Source of the DNA: Gymnothorax reevesii
Taxonomy: Eukaryota > Chordata > Actinopteri > Anguilliformes > Muraenidae
DNA length: 64,000 nucleotides
Direction: 5' to 3'
NCBI GenBank assembly: GCA_029721435.1
Contig: CM056587.1
Coordinates: 20,220,667-20,284,666 of the forward strand
The position numbers and the translations under genes are program-made. Shown here piece after piece: positions 1 through 11,594 of this stretch. Numbering within the stretch: position 1 is the stretch's first letter; each line of letters begins with the position of its first letter. Below the pieces are notes generated by a model that worked only from the letters and a program-made list of their open reading frames with translations, was not told the origin of the DNA and did no database searches.

Positions 1-1027
1 TCCATTACCTCAATTTCCTGGATATTAAAGCTAAATGACACCTGCCAGGGGCGATGTTAAGACATTGATCGTAGCAAACATGCTTCAAGGCAGAGGATGT
101 AAAATTTTAAGAGGACCCAACCTGCATAGTGCCAATTAATAAAAACATTTCAATGTGACCATGATTCGGACCAGTTATTAAAGCACGGCCACGCGCCCTG
201 AAATACTTAGCAGAATGAGGCGACAGTTATCCGAATGAGGGCATTATAATCACGAGCGAATACAAGCCCCATCGCCAACCATATCGCTGCCTGAGATAGC
301 CGCAGATTCGAAACTTCAAATAAGCAATCAATTTCCCTTTACATACATGCTGGAATGCAAACTCCAGAAGGTCAACATTAATGAAACGCAATAGATGACA
401 TTGGAGTGTTCCAGTGATACTCATTATCCATTGCGCATGAATATTATGACAACTGCCTCCCGCGAAGGTGAAAAACCACAGCTTTAGTTTAGGAGAGGCC
501 GGGGAAAAAAGCTTCTCGCCATGCCATACTGGTGATAAAGGTTTACCTTGGGAGTAATCAGCCACACAGAACCAAAGAAATTGTCATGCTGCTTAGAGAT
601 GGGAAACATTTTTTTTTTAACTCAAGTACAAGGAGTGTAGGGGGCTTGACACTAGAGAAATTAAGGAACCCTGCCTTAGTTATAAAAACCAATTTGGTGG
701 GAGGAGCTAAAGTTAAGTATGATTGGACTGAAACAGGCTAGTGACCGGTCCGACTTCCGTTCATTTTGTAAGACGGTGTCACATACATACAGTATTCTGT
801 ATCTGCTGGTTACAGCGCTTCACTAATGCTACACTACACTTACATAGTATTTCGTTTTTTGTGGTATTATTTCAGCTTTTAACATGTTTTTGCCTCAGGT
901 TACATGAGGTATGATCTAGTTGGTAAAGTGTTCCCTTGGTGCAGACAGCATGAGACTAAGCACAAGCAAGTGATGCAATGTAAAAAAAAAAAGAAAGAAA
1001 GAAAGAAAAACTTTATCTGGCAGTTGC
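1..1027. other. No gene recognised
   Basis: I see no exon, transposase or clear repeat boundary here. Open frames are short and have no recognisable motif. A purine-rich AAAGAAAG tract lies near 980-1010. Confidence 0.5.
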
Positions 1028-1621
1028 TTAAAGGGGACCTAATATGCTATTTTTCCAGGTTTATATTTTGGTCTTTGACTCCCCTAGAGTGCTCCTGATC
1101 GTGCAAAGTAAAAAAGGGTACTTATTTCGCTCGTACTGCCATCCTCAAAAAACCCCATTTGTAGTCCATAGTAGTCTCTGCCTGAAATGCCTCATTGTGG
1201 TGGCTCGTCCGCTATTGCCCCCACTCCCCGTGTGCCCACTTTCTCCTGACTGGCCAGCTCTGTGGAGGGCGGATCTTGGCGGGACGATGCAGAGTCACAG
1301 TGAAACGTGAGACGCATTTGCCAAGTGTAGACCGGAGACTGCAGAAACCCAGTGGGTCTGAGTGTAGAGGGAAACATGGACAGTGAGGGGTAGCTAAAAG
1401 TGGACCAACAGCTTATGGACTTCGGTGTGTATTAGGACCGGATGGTTCGTGTCCATATCTGTGGTGTGTTGTTAGCATGGAGAAACGAACAGCTTCCGCG
1501 CTGGTATATGACAGAGGGGCGAAAGCTCCAAGCTAAATGCCCTTTTCGGAAATTGCTCCTGGTAATGGTTTACTTATTGCTTCAGAATGACCAGCTTTTC
1601 CTTGCGGAAAATGGGCGCATT

Positions 1622-2958
1622 GTGGATAGCGTGCAAGAGCTAGACAGAGCTCCGGTAATGTTATGAACATAATTAAGGTTTTACAGACCGTATGTTCCGT
1701 CTGTGTGAACCGTTGCTTATGTGTAGCTAGCAAATCGATCACTTTTACAGGACAGAATTTAATATTCAATCGATGGCAATACAGCATTTGTTATTCCGAA
1801 CACGTTAGCCCGTGCGCTTCCCTATTGCTTTCACCGGTAGTATCAGAGAGCTTGCCCAGCCATTGGAGATGTATCAGGCTTACCCCGGTCATGGATAAGT
1901 GAAGTGATCATTTCATAAACACCCAAAAACGCACCCCAAGCTCTGCAAAATCTACGTCTGGTCTAAGTGCAGCCCAACTCGGCAGACACATACAGCACCT
2001 CTCCGGTTAGCTTCAACTGTAGTGCCTACAATCAGGCAACGTAATGATGAAACTGTCACATTGATGCATACCAAAGTAAAACAAGCATACCAATCATAAT
2101 TGCTGCATATAAGTTAACCAGGAGCATTTTTAATTAGCAGAGCGCGTGAACTGACATGCAGTAGCTGATAAGCGGTCATGACTTTGAAGGTAATCTGTCG
2201 CGTGAAATTCGTTTTGCATCCGGTGTGAAAGCTGCTTAACGCGCCCATAATGCCTGTATTTGCACATTTTCATTGACTTTGAATGTAGCTAATCTATCGG
2301 GTAAAAATTAGTTTTGCGTCCGGTGTGAAAGCTGCTTGATGTGCCCATAACATGTATTCGCATCTTTGCTTTGACTTTGAATGTAGGCTGATCTGTCCTG
2401 CAAAAAATTTGTTTCGTGTCTGATGTGAAAGCAGCTTTATGGATAGTACGCGACAGCTTGAGAGAGCTTGGTTAAGTTATGAACATAACACAAGTTTTGG
2501 AGACCGTAAGTTCCGTTAGTGCGGACAAGTTGCTTACGTGAAGCTAGTGAATTGATCACTTCTACTGGAAAGAATTACCTATTTAATCTCTGCCTTTTTC
2601 GGCTCTCTATTAGCCACAATAATTTCTAAAGGGGGATGAAATTATGTCAAGGTAGTGCAGAGAAATCACTTGTAAACCGGCAGAGCTTCTGCGTTTCGCA
2701 TTGTTTTCATGGTAGCACCAGAGAGCTTGCTCAGACATTTGTGAAGTGTCTGGCTGATCCCGGTCATGGATAAGTGAAGCGATCACTAACTGTAGTGGCT
2801 ACAATCGGGCAACGTTATGATGAAACTGCCACACTGATGCTTACCGAAGTAACACAAGCATACCGATCAGAATGACTGCATATAAGCTAACCAGGAGCAT
2901 TTTTAATTAGCACGACACGCAAACTAACATGCAGTAGCTGGTAACCAAGCGGTCATGA
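1622..2958. repeat. Diverged direct duplication, about 0.8-kb period
   Basis: Bases 1622-2178 and 2438-2958 are two diverged copies in the same orientation. Matching anchors include GGATAG at 1624 and 2439, GGTCATGGATAAGTGAAG near 1888 and 2762, AACTGTAGT at 2015 and 2788, and CAGGAGCATTTTTAATTAGC near 2120 and 2890. The offset drifts from about 815 to 773 bases, showing later indels. It lies wholly inside the TTAA-flanked element. Confidence 0.75.
2190..2445. repeat. Three-copy 100-bp tandem repeat
   Basis: The phrase GGTGTGAAAGCTGCTT begins at 2222 and 2322, and a diverged form begins at 2422, giving a 100-base period. Each copy also contains a TTGACTTTGAATGTAG-like stretch. It sits between the two arms of the larger duplication. 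Confidence 0.75.
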
Positions 2959-4030
2959 TGACAGAGACAAACCCTTGTAATACAGATTTTTTGTTGTACC
3001 AAGCATCCAAATTACCAACATGTATTAAAGGTTAGCTTCAAATGAGGTTTAAGTTCACACACCTTCCGTAGAATTTCCCCTGATATCACTCTTGTATAAT
3101 TAGGACACAAACATTAGCGACAGTAACTTTGCTACGTTAGCCGCTGTGCTACAGCCACAATCAGGTGGCTATCACGACAGGTTGGGTTATGCAGTAAAAG
3201 CAACTAACTGCTTCTGTGTCTGTGAGTCACGGACAGTCGCAACAGATACAGGCTTTATCTTCAGATAATTACAAAGCCTGCGTTTGAGGCCAGTTGTTAG
3301 TGCTAACTATCGCTAGCGGTCCTGTGAGCCACCCGTAACACATTAGCTTCACTTACATTATTTGCTGTTATATGGTTACTTACAGCTTGTGGCTCCGAGC
3401 GCTTGATCGATGCAACTGCTTCAGGGTTGAGAAGCAGCTGAAACGCTTATCCTGAGTCGAATTATCCTTTATTGACAAAATTGTCTTTGGTGAAATGCTA
3501 AGCACAAACAGCTAACGTTCCCTTTGGCCGTGGCTGTTTGCTGCCAGCAAACAAAAAAAGCTACCCACTGATTTCTGGTGGCATCTTTTTTTTTGTGTAA
3601 GAGAACTATTTGTTTTTTTTGCGTCCAAAAGTAAACGGACAAGTAGGTTTGGGAGAGATACTGACAGAATTGCACCTTAAATGATCAGCGGTTCTTCTTT
3701 TGTATTTCCAAAAGTGTAGACACTACAAAGGCATAGAATGATCTGCCATTGTTAGTGCCTGCTAGAATAGTTTCTGGTGTGGTTGGCTCAGGCTAGGTCT
3801 GTACTAATTGGACGGCACAACCAGACGTCAGGTTTTACCCAGATCCCGTGAAGATCTCAGGAGGAACTGTTCAGAGAGGAAATCAAGCTCACAAAATCAC
3901 GTTCTTGGATTACGGCGAAATCCCTGTATCTTACGTTTAGAAACTTTTCAGAGGTTGAGCATGGACAACCAACATTATAACATTACTAATATGTATTAAA
4001 AGAAGGATCAGCATGTTAGGTCCCCATTAA

Positions 4031-5160
4031 GGTAAACATTGAAAAGATCTAGAGTACCGAGAAGATGCCTGTTTGGGAAAAAAAAAGAAAAAAGATACAT
4101 AATTTATGCATATCCGCTTGTGTGTATATATTCGTGTCACATTTTCTCAAGCCGGTGATGTTTTTTAGGGCAATGTCTTTATCCAAAAGCCTAAACCTTT
4201 ATTCAAACTATTCCCGCGATAAGATACACACGCGATATGATCATTTTGCGAGAATTTACGTCACCAGGTGGTCGCCTGCTGTTATAAAATGGGTGCTTCC
4301 CATCCTTAAATGTGATTGGCTGAGCCGCGTTCCATGCCGGTATAAAATTACTGTAACCCACTTTGGCAGGCCACAGCACAAAATATCCCTGCTCGCAAGG
4401 AACTACTCTGCGCTCAACTGACTCATTAGGTTACATTTGTTTCAAGACTTTTTAGCTCGCTATTTCAGTGTTAGCGAATTTTAGCCTTTTAACCCGCTAA
4501 CCAGTTGGCTATCTATCTAGCTAGCTATTGCATCACAGAGTTCGATATCACTTTTGCGTTGCTAGCTACGTTGCTAACTAGCTTGCTATTTCAGTAGCCT
4601 ATTAGCGATAAACTGTTGACTGTTTTTCTTGTGTGTTTATTTTATGGGCTATGTGTAGGGTAACCACATCTATTGTAGTGAATGCTAGCTAGTTGACAAG
4701 CTGGCTTGCAAACTAATGCACAATTCAACATATTTTCCTGGACACCGGCAAGTGTGGAGGACTAAAGTCAATCGTTCCATACTCTCGCTGCTGGTTGCAA
4801 TGATGTGGCCGATCGGCGCAAGTTGAGAATAAGGAAACTCGAAAACCTAAACGAACGTAAAATTAATTAACGGGGTCTTCGGGAGACCGAAGGAGACATT
4901 CAAAATAGCCTGCTTTCATAATATATCTACATTAGCAAGCTCAAATAGCCTGTTGTGACATGATAATGGCGCTAGATGAAAAAGCAATCTTGGCGTCTGT
5001 GTTGCTTGCCAACTATTCTGTCCACTCTATCTTGCTTGGTGGAAGAACGAATAGTTCTCAATTTTATTGTTGCATTATTACCAATAAATTGCTGATTTTT
5101 TTCTTGTGTGTTTATTTAATGGGCTATACTGTATATTGGGTAACTGTTTTATCAAAGCAG
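4031..5160. other. No gene recognised; TAGC-rich stretch
   Basis: Around 4500-4720 the sequence is rich in GCTAGCTA-type short palindromes. Near 4310-4350 there is a CCAAT-type sequence (GATTGGCTGAG) followed by GGTATAAAAT, a promoter-like arrangement. An open frame at 4065-4421 has no recognisable domain. The TATAAAATTACTGTAACCC there resembles the arm of the hairpin at 5161, so it may be repeat sequence rather than a promoter. Confidence 0.35.
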
Positions 5161-5274
5161 TAAGCCCCTTGAAGCACTGGGTTACAGTGATTTTATAACT
5201 CCGCTGCGCGTCGTGCCTTAGAACGCCCCTCCGCCATTATAAAATCACTGTAACCCCCTGCTTCTCGGGGCTTA
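5161..5274. repeat. Hairpin MITE-like inverted repeat
   Basis: Arms at 5161-5197 and 5238-5274 are near-perfect reverse complements (TAAGCCCC...GTGATTTTATA against TATAAAATCAC...GGGGCTTA), around a loop of 40 bases. It codes for nothing. The form is typical of a short palindromic non-autonomous element. Confidence 0.8.
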
Positions 5275-6175
5275 TTCCTTTAATATATCACGTTGGTTGT
5301 GAGTTGTGCTCGAGACAAGAGAGGAGAACATAGCCAAGAGAATAATGCGAGGCCGCAGGTTTATATGCTCAAAAGGTGTTTGGATGACAACTGCACGTCA
5401 GCAAGTTTTTGATTTTCATGCCAGAGTTGCAGTAAAGTTTAACGGTTACATTCCCCCATTGCAACTTAACAGGGACTTGAATTTTACCAATGTTAGCTTG
5501 TAGCGTACGCTTCGTAAGCAGCACGTTAGTTTCGATAGGTATGAGACAAAAAAACAAATTTTTAAAAGTGTCCTTTTCATTATTTCAACGGATAGAGTTT
5601 GGAAAAAGAAACATTTTGAGCCCAAGATTACCCAAATTGGACAAGAAATAAGGAAGTTACGGTAGATTTTGACTCATTGTTTGTCATTGGCATTGTTTTT
5701 CCTTTTGTTTTACATGCTTTTCAGTTCCTGATCAGTAAAAGAGTGAAACACCATTAATTCCTTCTTCCTTCAAATCAGACACAAAACCTCCCAAGGCACT
5801 ATTGGAATGATAGATGCTTACTGTCTACATAATGAATAATGCATTAACCACAGTTGTCAATTGATTAATCAATCAATTAATTAATTAATCAATTAATGAA
5901 TTAGTAAGTGGCATAAAATATAATTTATGCCCGTAATTTGTTTTTTATTGAAGGATAAAATGATGAAATATTGAAAGAAAATTAATGCAATTTACATTAA
6001 TTGTTCTATTCAGTCCTTTATTAGTAAATTATTAGTCAATTAATTCATCAATCACTCAATCAATGAACTGCGTCTCTTATTTACCATACATCATGTGCTT
6101 GTGCTCTACTATTTATTGCTTTCCATAGATTAGTATTGAACAGAATGTCCAGAGAATCCAATAGAATGTCAAACG
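5275..6175. other. No gene recognised; AATTAATC-rich tract
   Basis: The stretch 5855-6065 is dominated by TTAATTAATC/GATTAATTAA words forming a loose inverted arrangement. Open frames at 5306-5503 show no domain. I see no exon signals worth calling. Confidence 0.45.
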
Positions 6176-6381
6176 AAATAGTTGGGACAAAGTGTAAATT
6201 GTGAATAAAATCAAAACGCAATGACTTTCAAATCACACCAGCCAGTATTTTATTCACAGTAAAACAGAGATAACATGGCAAATGTTGAAACTGAAAAATT
6301 TTACAATTTTATCCACAAAACGAGCTCATTTCAAATTTGATGGCTGCTAGAGGTCTCAAAAAAGTTGGGACAGGGGCCTGT

Positions 6382-7985
6382 TTACCATGGTGTAGCATCC
6401 CCTCTTCTTTTTAACACAGAGTGGAGGCGTCTGGGCATTGAGGGGACAAGTTTCTTGAGTTTAGCCATCGGAATTTGATCCCGCTCTTGTTTAATACAGG
6501 CTTCCAGCTGCAGGAAATTCTTGGGTCTCCTTTGACGGACTTTTCGTTGAATTATGCGCCAAATGTTCTCAATCGTTGAAAGATCAGGACTGCAAGCAGA
6601 CCAGTTCACCACAAGGACTCTTCTACTGCGAAGCCATGCTGTTGTAATAGCTGCAGCATGTGGTTTTGCATTGTCCTGCTGAAATACACAAGGCCTTCCC
6701 TGGAATAAATGTTGTTTGGGGGGAGCACATGTTGCTGTAAAATCTTTATATACATTTCAGCATTCATGGAGCTTTTTAAAACATGCAAGTGTCCAACAAC
6801 AATAATGCATCCCCATACAGGGGATTCCGCTACATGGAATTGATCGTGACACACTGCCATGGCAACGTAAAAGCCGCCACGCCAATGTAAAATGACTATA
6901 CATTAACTACAAAAATCCTAATGACAATTAGGTGTTGCCAGTTCTCATTGTTAAGTTAAAATTAGCACTAATAATTCTTGACCTGTTGTCAATCATTTTG
7001 TTTGATGAACGCATTTTCCAATGAATAAAAAAAAAAAAATCCACCGGCAGTAAAATGCGCTTCGTTCTTTTTAACGCGATGTGTGCAACGATTAGAGAAA
7101 AATATTTTGTTCACTTTGCAAAAAGATAAACCACGATGTTAACTTCTGTGTTTGCTGTGAGCACATCCTGCTCTACCTAATTCTATTTTCATCATTATTT
7201 AATTGCAATTCCGGAGTCATAATCAGTTTTCATATTATATGTGAAATCCACCGTGACGCTTGTGAAACTGATAAACCTTGTGCAAAAAGACTTCAATTAT
7301 GACATCATCTATGGGCTGATTAATGAAAACTGGCCCCACCTGATAATGCTGAGTTTTGACCCCTTGGTAAAGCCCGCCACTGTTTCAAAAAATCCTGGAG
7401 GAAACCCTGCCATACCATCAGATGCTGGCTTTTGAACTGAACGCTGATAACAGGAGGAGTGGTCTTTCCCCTCTTTAGCCCGGAGGACACAACGCCCATG
7501 ATTTCCAACAAGAATGTCAAATTTGGACTCGTCTCACCACAGGACACTTTGCTACAGTCCATTTTAAATGAGCTTTGGCCCACAGAACACGGCGGCGCTT
7601 CTGGATCATGCTCAACAATGGCTTCCTTTTCGCATGATAGAGTTTTAGGTGGCATCTGTGGATGTCACGGTGGACTGTGTTTACTGACTGTGGTTTCTTG
7701 AAGTATTCCTGGGCCCATTTAGTAATGTCAATGACAGAATCATGCTGGTGAGTGATGCAGTGCCGTCTGAGGGCCCGAAGATCACGGGCATCCAGTAAAG
7801 GTATTCAGCCTTGTCCCTTATGCACAGAGATTTTTCCAGTTTCACTGAATCTTTTGATGATATTATGCACTGTCCATGATGAGGCCATCAAAGCCTTAGC
7901 GATTTTGACATTGAGGAACATTGTGTTTAAAGTATTCCACATTTTTTTCACGCAAGCCTTCACAAATGGGAGAGCCTCTGGCCAT
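6382..7985 (-). pseudogene. Tc1-like transposase pseudogene, split
   Basis: Translating the minus strand from about 7985 gives a helix-turn-helix-like N-terminal part with a segment resembling TVHNIIKRFSES, then KPLLSMIQKRRRVLWAKAHL-like sequence. After the insertion at 6818-7409 the frame resumes with GCIIVVGHLHVLKSSMNAE, then the Tc1 C-terminal signature ACSPDLSTIENIWR and ends near RRGDATPW. Known relatives are cut-and-paste DDE transposases of about 340 residues. Several frameshifts and stops, plus the insertion, make this copy dead. Confidence 0.8.
6818..7409. mobile_element. hAT-like non-autonomous insertion in Tc1
   Basis: The insert begins CAGGGGATTCC and ends GGAAACCCTG, so the ends are inverted repeats of CAGGG type. 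The pentamer CCATA flanks it on both sides (6813-6817 and 7410-7414). Removing insert plus one CCATA makes the transposase homology contiguous (the VWGC motif region), which is direct evidence of insertion. CAGGG ends suggest hAT; hAT normally duplicates 8 bp, but groups with 5-bp duplications are known. No coding capacity seen. Confidence 0.75.
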
Positions 7986-8045
7986 CTTTACTTCTGGGAG
8001 ACTCTGCCTCTCTAAGACATCACTTTAATAGCCAATCATGATTGG

Positions 8046-8780
8046 TCTGATTGTGACCGAAAACATTTAATGACTGTACACAGTCATTAAAATTAAAATG
8101 CACGTGCTGCAGCCTGGGACTCAGTTGGACACACGTCTTGAATTGGTTTTGAATTACAAGTTCAGTGTTTTGGCTATCGCCAGCTCAGTCTTTTGGAGCT
8201 GGTAGTGACCATGTTTGGTCAAGATGGTGGTGTATTACTGAACACTACCCAATCTGTTGAGCAAAGGCCAAAAAGACCCGTCCCTACTCAGCCTCTGATT
8301 GGCAAAATATATGATTAAATATTTATTAAACAGATGACTTATATTACAATTCAGCCCCAGTTCAGTTTCCTCGGTGGGGGAAATCCTATTTTCGGCTATA
8401 GAGACTGAAACCATTTGTTTGAACCAGGCTGTAAATGTTATTCGACTGTAAAGTTGGGTTTTCTGGCATTGGAGTCTTGGGAGCCAGCGGAATCTCCCCC
8501 TGACAGCTTGACAGAATGCAGGTTTACAAGCATTTTGCATCAGCTTAATTTTTGGAAGGGAGAGGTTGCCACCTGAATATAACTTATTAAAGGTAATATT
8601 TATATTATCTTCTGCACTTTAGTTCAAAAACAAGGCTGTATTTATTCACTTATACCACCAGCTTGTTTTTTCTGCTGCTGAAAAGAACTAGCTATACACC
8701 AACCTCTGCAATCCCATTGGAGGAACTTATTATACTACTTGTACTTCAAAATTTACTTAACTTACTTTAAGGCAGAACCT
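8046..8780. other. No gene recognised
   Basis: No domain, exon or repeat boundary is supported. A minus-strand frame at 8235-8540 shows no recognisable motif. Confidence 0.45.
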
Positions 8781-8781
8781 G

Positions 8782-8961
8782 GGGGGTGTACTACGAAGCT
8801 GGGTTTGTGACTAAGCCTGACTTTATGCTTAAGAAAAACCTGGAGCAGATGCTTTTACTTCAGATCTCCGTGTTCCGTGTTCCAGATCTGAAGACTTTCC
8901 TGGTTTTACAAAGTGCTAAAGTCAGGCTTAGTCACAAAGCCAGCTTTGTAGTATATCCCCC
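8782..8961. mobile_element. 180-bp palindromic MITE
   Basis: The left arm reads GGGGGTGTACTACGAAGC and the right end is its near reverse complement, with about 43 paired bases including TGACTAAGCCTGACTTT. The interior also pairs (CTTCAGATCT with AGATCTGAAG), so the whole unit can fold into one hairpin. Open frames across it are artefacts. Confidence 0.8.
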
Positions 8962-9234
8962 TGGTGGCAGAAGCTGTCTGGCACATCCACAAATGGTAAT
9001 ACTGCATCAGATATTAAATTAACACTGGAGCCTGAAAAAACGTGTTGGGGCAGCGTATTTTGGATTGTAGGCATTATTTGCATTTAAAGGAATATGTGCA
9101 CAACTACAAAATAACCTTTTTAAAGACACTTTTTGTACAATTCTAAGCTAATTTTGTCAATATCAATTTGTCTATCACACACAGAAATAACAGGTTTGTT
9201 GTTGTTCTGTGCTAACGTGTTTGTTGTCCTTCAG

Positions 9235-9353
9235 ATGCTGTGAAGAACTGGAGCTCCAGTGCCACAGAACATGACCTTGATGCAGCGGTCGGGGAAACAC
9301 CTAAAACACGCTCCAGGAAGAGCTGGGGGTGGTGGCCATACAAACAAGACTAG
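9235..9353 (+). CDS. Probable terminal coding exon, unknown gene
   Basis: A good acceptor (TTTGTTGTCCTTCAG) ends at 9234. Entered in phase 1, the exon reads AVKNWSSSATEHDLDAAVG, then ETPKTRSRKSWGWWPYKQD, and stops at TAG 9351-9353. Two AATAAA signals follow at 9439 and 9461. The composition is protein-like: an acidic/serine part, then a basic cluster RSRK, then an aromatic WGWWPY end. I do not recognise the family. No upstream exon with a matching phase-1 donor could be identified in 1-9234, so these may lie outside the window or the exon may be orphaned. A chance frame of 39 codons with both acceptor and polyA context is possible but less likely. Confidence 0.45.
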
Positions 9354-9438
9354 ATGAAACATGTTCATCTTCAGAATTTATTTCATGATTTGGGAATGGT
9401 GCTAATATTTCATTGCCAATGGCAAATTTGTATGAAAA

Positions 9439-9466
9439 AATAAAATGGTCGAAAAGTCTGAATAAA
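9439..9466 (+). promoter_or_regulatory. Two polyadenylation signals
   Basis: AATAAA occurs at 9439-9444 and 9461-9466, about 86 and 108 bases after the stop codon of the putative terminal exon, which is normal spacing for a short 3' UTR. Confidence 0.45.
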
Positions 9467-9837
9467 TGTGTTTTATCATCTTTCTTTATTTACTGATATA
9501 TTTATAGTTATAAGGTGATTTAACTATTTAGTTCCAGGTCCAGAGGATACATAGATAAGACGTTGTATTGTCCAGTTTGGACTAGAACAATAATTGGATC
9601 AGTTTGGGACTGCCTTGTTGCTTAATATATATGTGTGTGTAGACCTAAATAACACAATGAGCCTTCCCTGGCCAAAAGTAGTGCTGTATGAGTAAATCAG
9701 ATTTATCTTGTGAATTACACGTCGTAAAGACGTAATAAAAACGTCACATTCGCTTGCCCTGCTTTGTATTCTAAAATGGCATCCTGCCCCTGTCTTGTGC
9801 GCCGATAGACGTCCAAAAATACCTTATATTGACGTAT

Positions 9838-10312
9838 AAGCGTAGAACCACAGAGATATAAGGAAACTACAGAGGATATCCCGTCCTTTCCAGGGCAGCA
9901 CCCTGCCGCCATCTTGTGTATGTATACCGGGGAAGACGTTCAATGGAAAATGAAGTATAACTGGCCTAAACCGTGCTCGAAAATAAAAACGAAAACTAAC
10001 AGCTGAAGTTCCAATTTTTCTGTAATGTCTTCCGATGAAATAAACATCGAATACATCAGATTTTAAAAAATATTTTTTTAAAATAAATTTTGTTGTTTGA
10101 TTACAATTCCTTATTCGTGTCCATTTTAAGTATGAAAGGATAAAAAGAACCCGGAAAACAAGTCTCTTAAGTTGTCGACACCCATGTTTAGCCTACTGTT
10201 TACATGTGCCTCATTGGACATTCATACAAACACAAGATGGCGAAGCTACTCTATCAGCTATTCTGGTCCAGCGCACACGTCGTCCACTCTAGTTTTCTTA
10301 TATCTCTGTGCG
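9838..10312. repeat. Foldback-type repeat with CACAGAGATATAAG ends
   Basis: The left segment near 9848 reads CACAGAGATATAAGGAAACTA. The right segment near 10290-10311 is its reverse complement with one mismatch. A second inner pair is GCCGCCATCTTGTGTATGTAT near 9905 against ACACAAGATGGCG near 10230. This suggests a diverged non-autonomous element of about 475 bases. The inner arm matches the YY1 core (AAGATGGC). Confidence 0.55.
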
Positions 10313-11338
10313 TAGAACCGCATATCAGTTGAGTCATCCAAGTTAACACTGCAGTGTGTTTTATTTTGAAGAGACCATACGTTGAGCTACAGGAAGTGGT
10401 GCGTTCTGTATTTTGGAGATAGGGCTATGGGGATGTTCATGCTCTTAAACATCGATATAAACTGTTGAATGCGATCTTAAAAATTGCCAACGTGATCTGG
10501 ACGTCAGGCAAACGATCTTCTGAGGTACAGTCTAAGATTCAGTTTTAAACCTTATTTGTGCGTCGTAGTGACATACAGATATGGTCCAGGACCGACCGAC
10601 GCGATATAGACATGATCTGTACGTTGGGTGGACGTCTCATGTTTGCTGGGAAACTGGACAACATGACAGCAACACAATTGATCTTCACCCAGTGGTAAAG
10701 GGAACTGAGACACATTGTATCATGTGCAAAAGATTAATTTCTGTTTCATCTTCAGCAGTTTACCAGTTGAAAAACCAGTTGAAAAACCAGTTATCACATT
10801 AGTTAATACGGAAATCCCCAAATAGAAATCACAGTTGTAAAGTTTTTCCATTTGCAAGACCTTGATGCCAATAATGACAATAGGAAATAGTGATGCAATT
10901 CTGTGGGTGGCACAACTTTGAAAACTGTCGGTTTTCCATACATTCCACTGCATAGAATTTGCATGGCCTGAAGTTCGTGACGCAAACAAAAGCTGTGAAA
11001 CTGAACCCATGAGTCACTTAATGAGGCGAAAGTGTTTTCTACAACTGATTGTGTGGTCTAAACAAACAATACGGCATGTTGGTTTGAGTTATTTTGAAAC
11101 TCTCATACGTCAATGAATTACATCCCACTCATTAACTTTTAATAAACTGCTAGCAATTATAACTTAACTTCAAAAGAAACACAACATTTTAAAATTATTG
11201 TGTGCACAAAGTAAAATGAAATATTCAAGTGAAAATAATAAATATATCAGCGTGAACATGTAATAATTTATTTCACGTTTGTTTTGTAATTGCCGATGCA
11301 TAAATAAATAAATACTCTTAATTCATGCAATAGATAGT
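10313..11338. other. No gene recognised
   Basis: No exon or transposase homology is visible. A small tandem of CCAGTTGAAAAA occurs near 10765-10795. Minus-strand open frames at 10720-11017 overlap one another without recognisable motifs. Confidence 0.45.
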
Positions 11339-11594
11339 ATATGAAGAGTTTGGTTCCAAAATGCAATATATCCATTTTAGTCATTTTGAGTAAATCAGCT
11401 TTTTCTTTGTTGGGGCCTATTGCATTTTATAAAAAACACAAACTTTGACCATGAAAAAATACACCAAATAGTGTGCATTTCTAATGACAGGTTTTTGCAC
11501 CATGTGTAAGAAGCGCAGGACAATCGCTCTATGGTATTATCTCAATTTTTGTCATTTTGGCACTTACTGCGTTTTGGAACCAAACTCTTCATAT
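11339..11594. mobile_element. 256-bp MITE, long perfect-ended TIR
   Basis: It starts ATATGAAGAGTTTGGTTCCA, continuing AAATGC, and ends with the reverse complement (GCGTTTTGGAACC, then AAACTCTTCATAT). About 25 terminal bases pair. The interior is A/T-rich and non-coding. The flanks are TA-rich, so the target duplication cannot be read unambiguously. Confidence 0.8.

Larger units (their letters stand above)
1032..4026. mobile_element. TTAA-flanked Kolobok-like non-autonomous element
   Basis: The stretch is bounded by TTAA at 1028-1031 and again at 4027-4030. It starts AGGGGACCTAATATGC, and the reverse complement of its end reads TGGGGACCTAACATGC, so the termini are imperfect inverted repeats of about 16 bases. 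A TTAA target site is known for Kolobok and piggyBac elements; the GGGGACCTA terminus resembles abundant fish Kolobok-type non-autonomous elements, which is family knowledge rather than something proved here. No transposase is readable in the 2995 bases. The interior holds two nested duplications, annotated separately. Confidence 0.65.
6176..8045 (-). mobile_element. Degenerate Tc1-like transposon, minus strand
   Basis: A relic of a fish Tc1-like element lies on the minus strand, starting near 8045 and ending near 6176. Its AGTTGGGACA terminus at 6180 resembles the ends of this family; the opposite terminus is not visible. A separate 592-base element is inserted in it at 6818-7409. Confidence 0.75.

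Noticed and set aside
4065..4421. 118-codon frame with promoter-like CCAAT and TATA words
   Set aside because: The frame has no domain, and the TATAAAAT...TGTAACCC text resembles the nearby hairpin repeat, so the promoter likeness may be repeat sequence.
5855..6065. AATTAATC-rich inverted arrangement as a transposon
   Set aside because: Low-complexity AT words pair by composition; no clean ends or target duplication.
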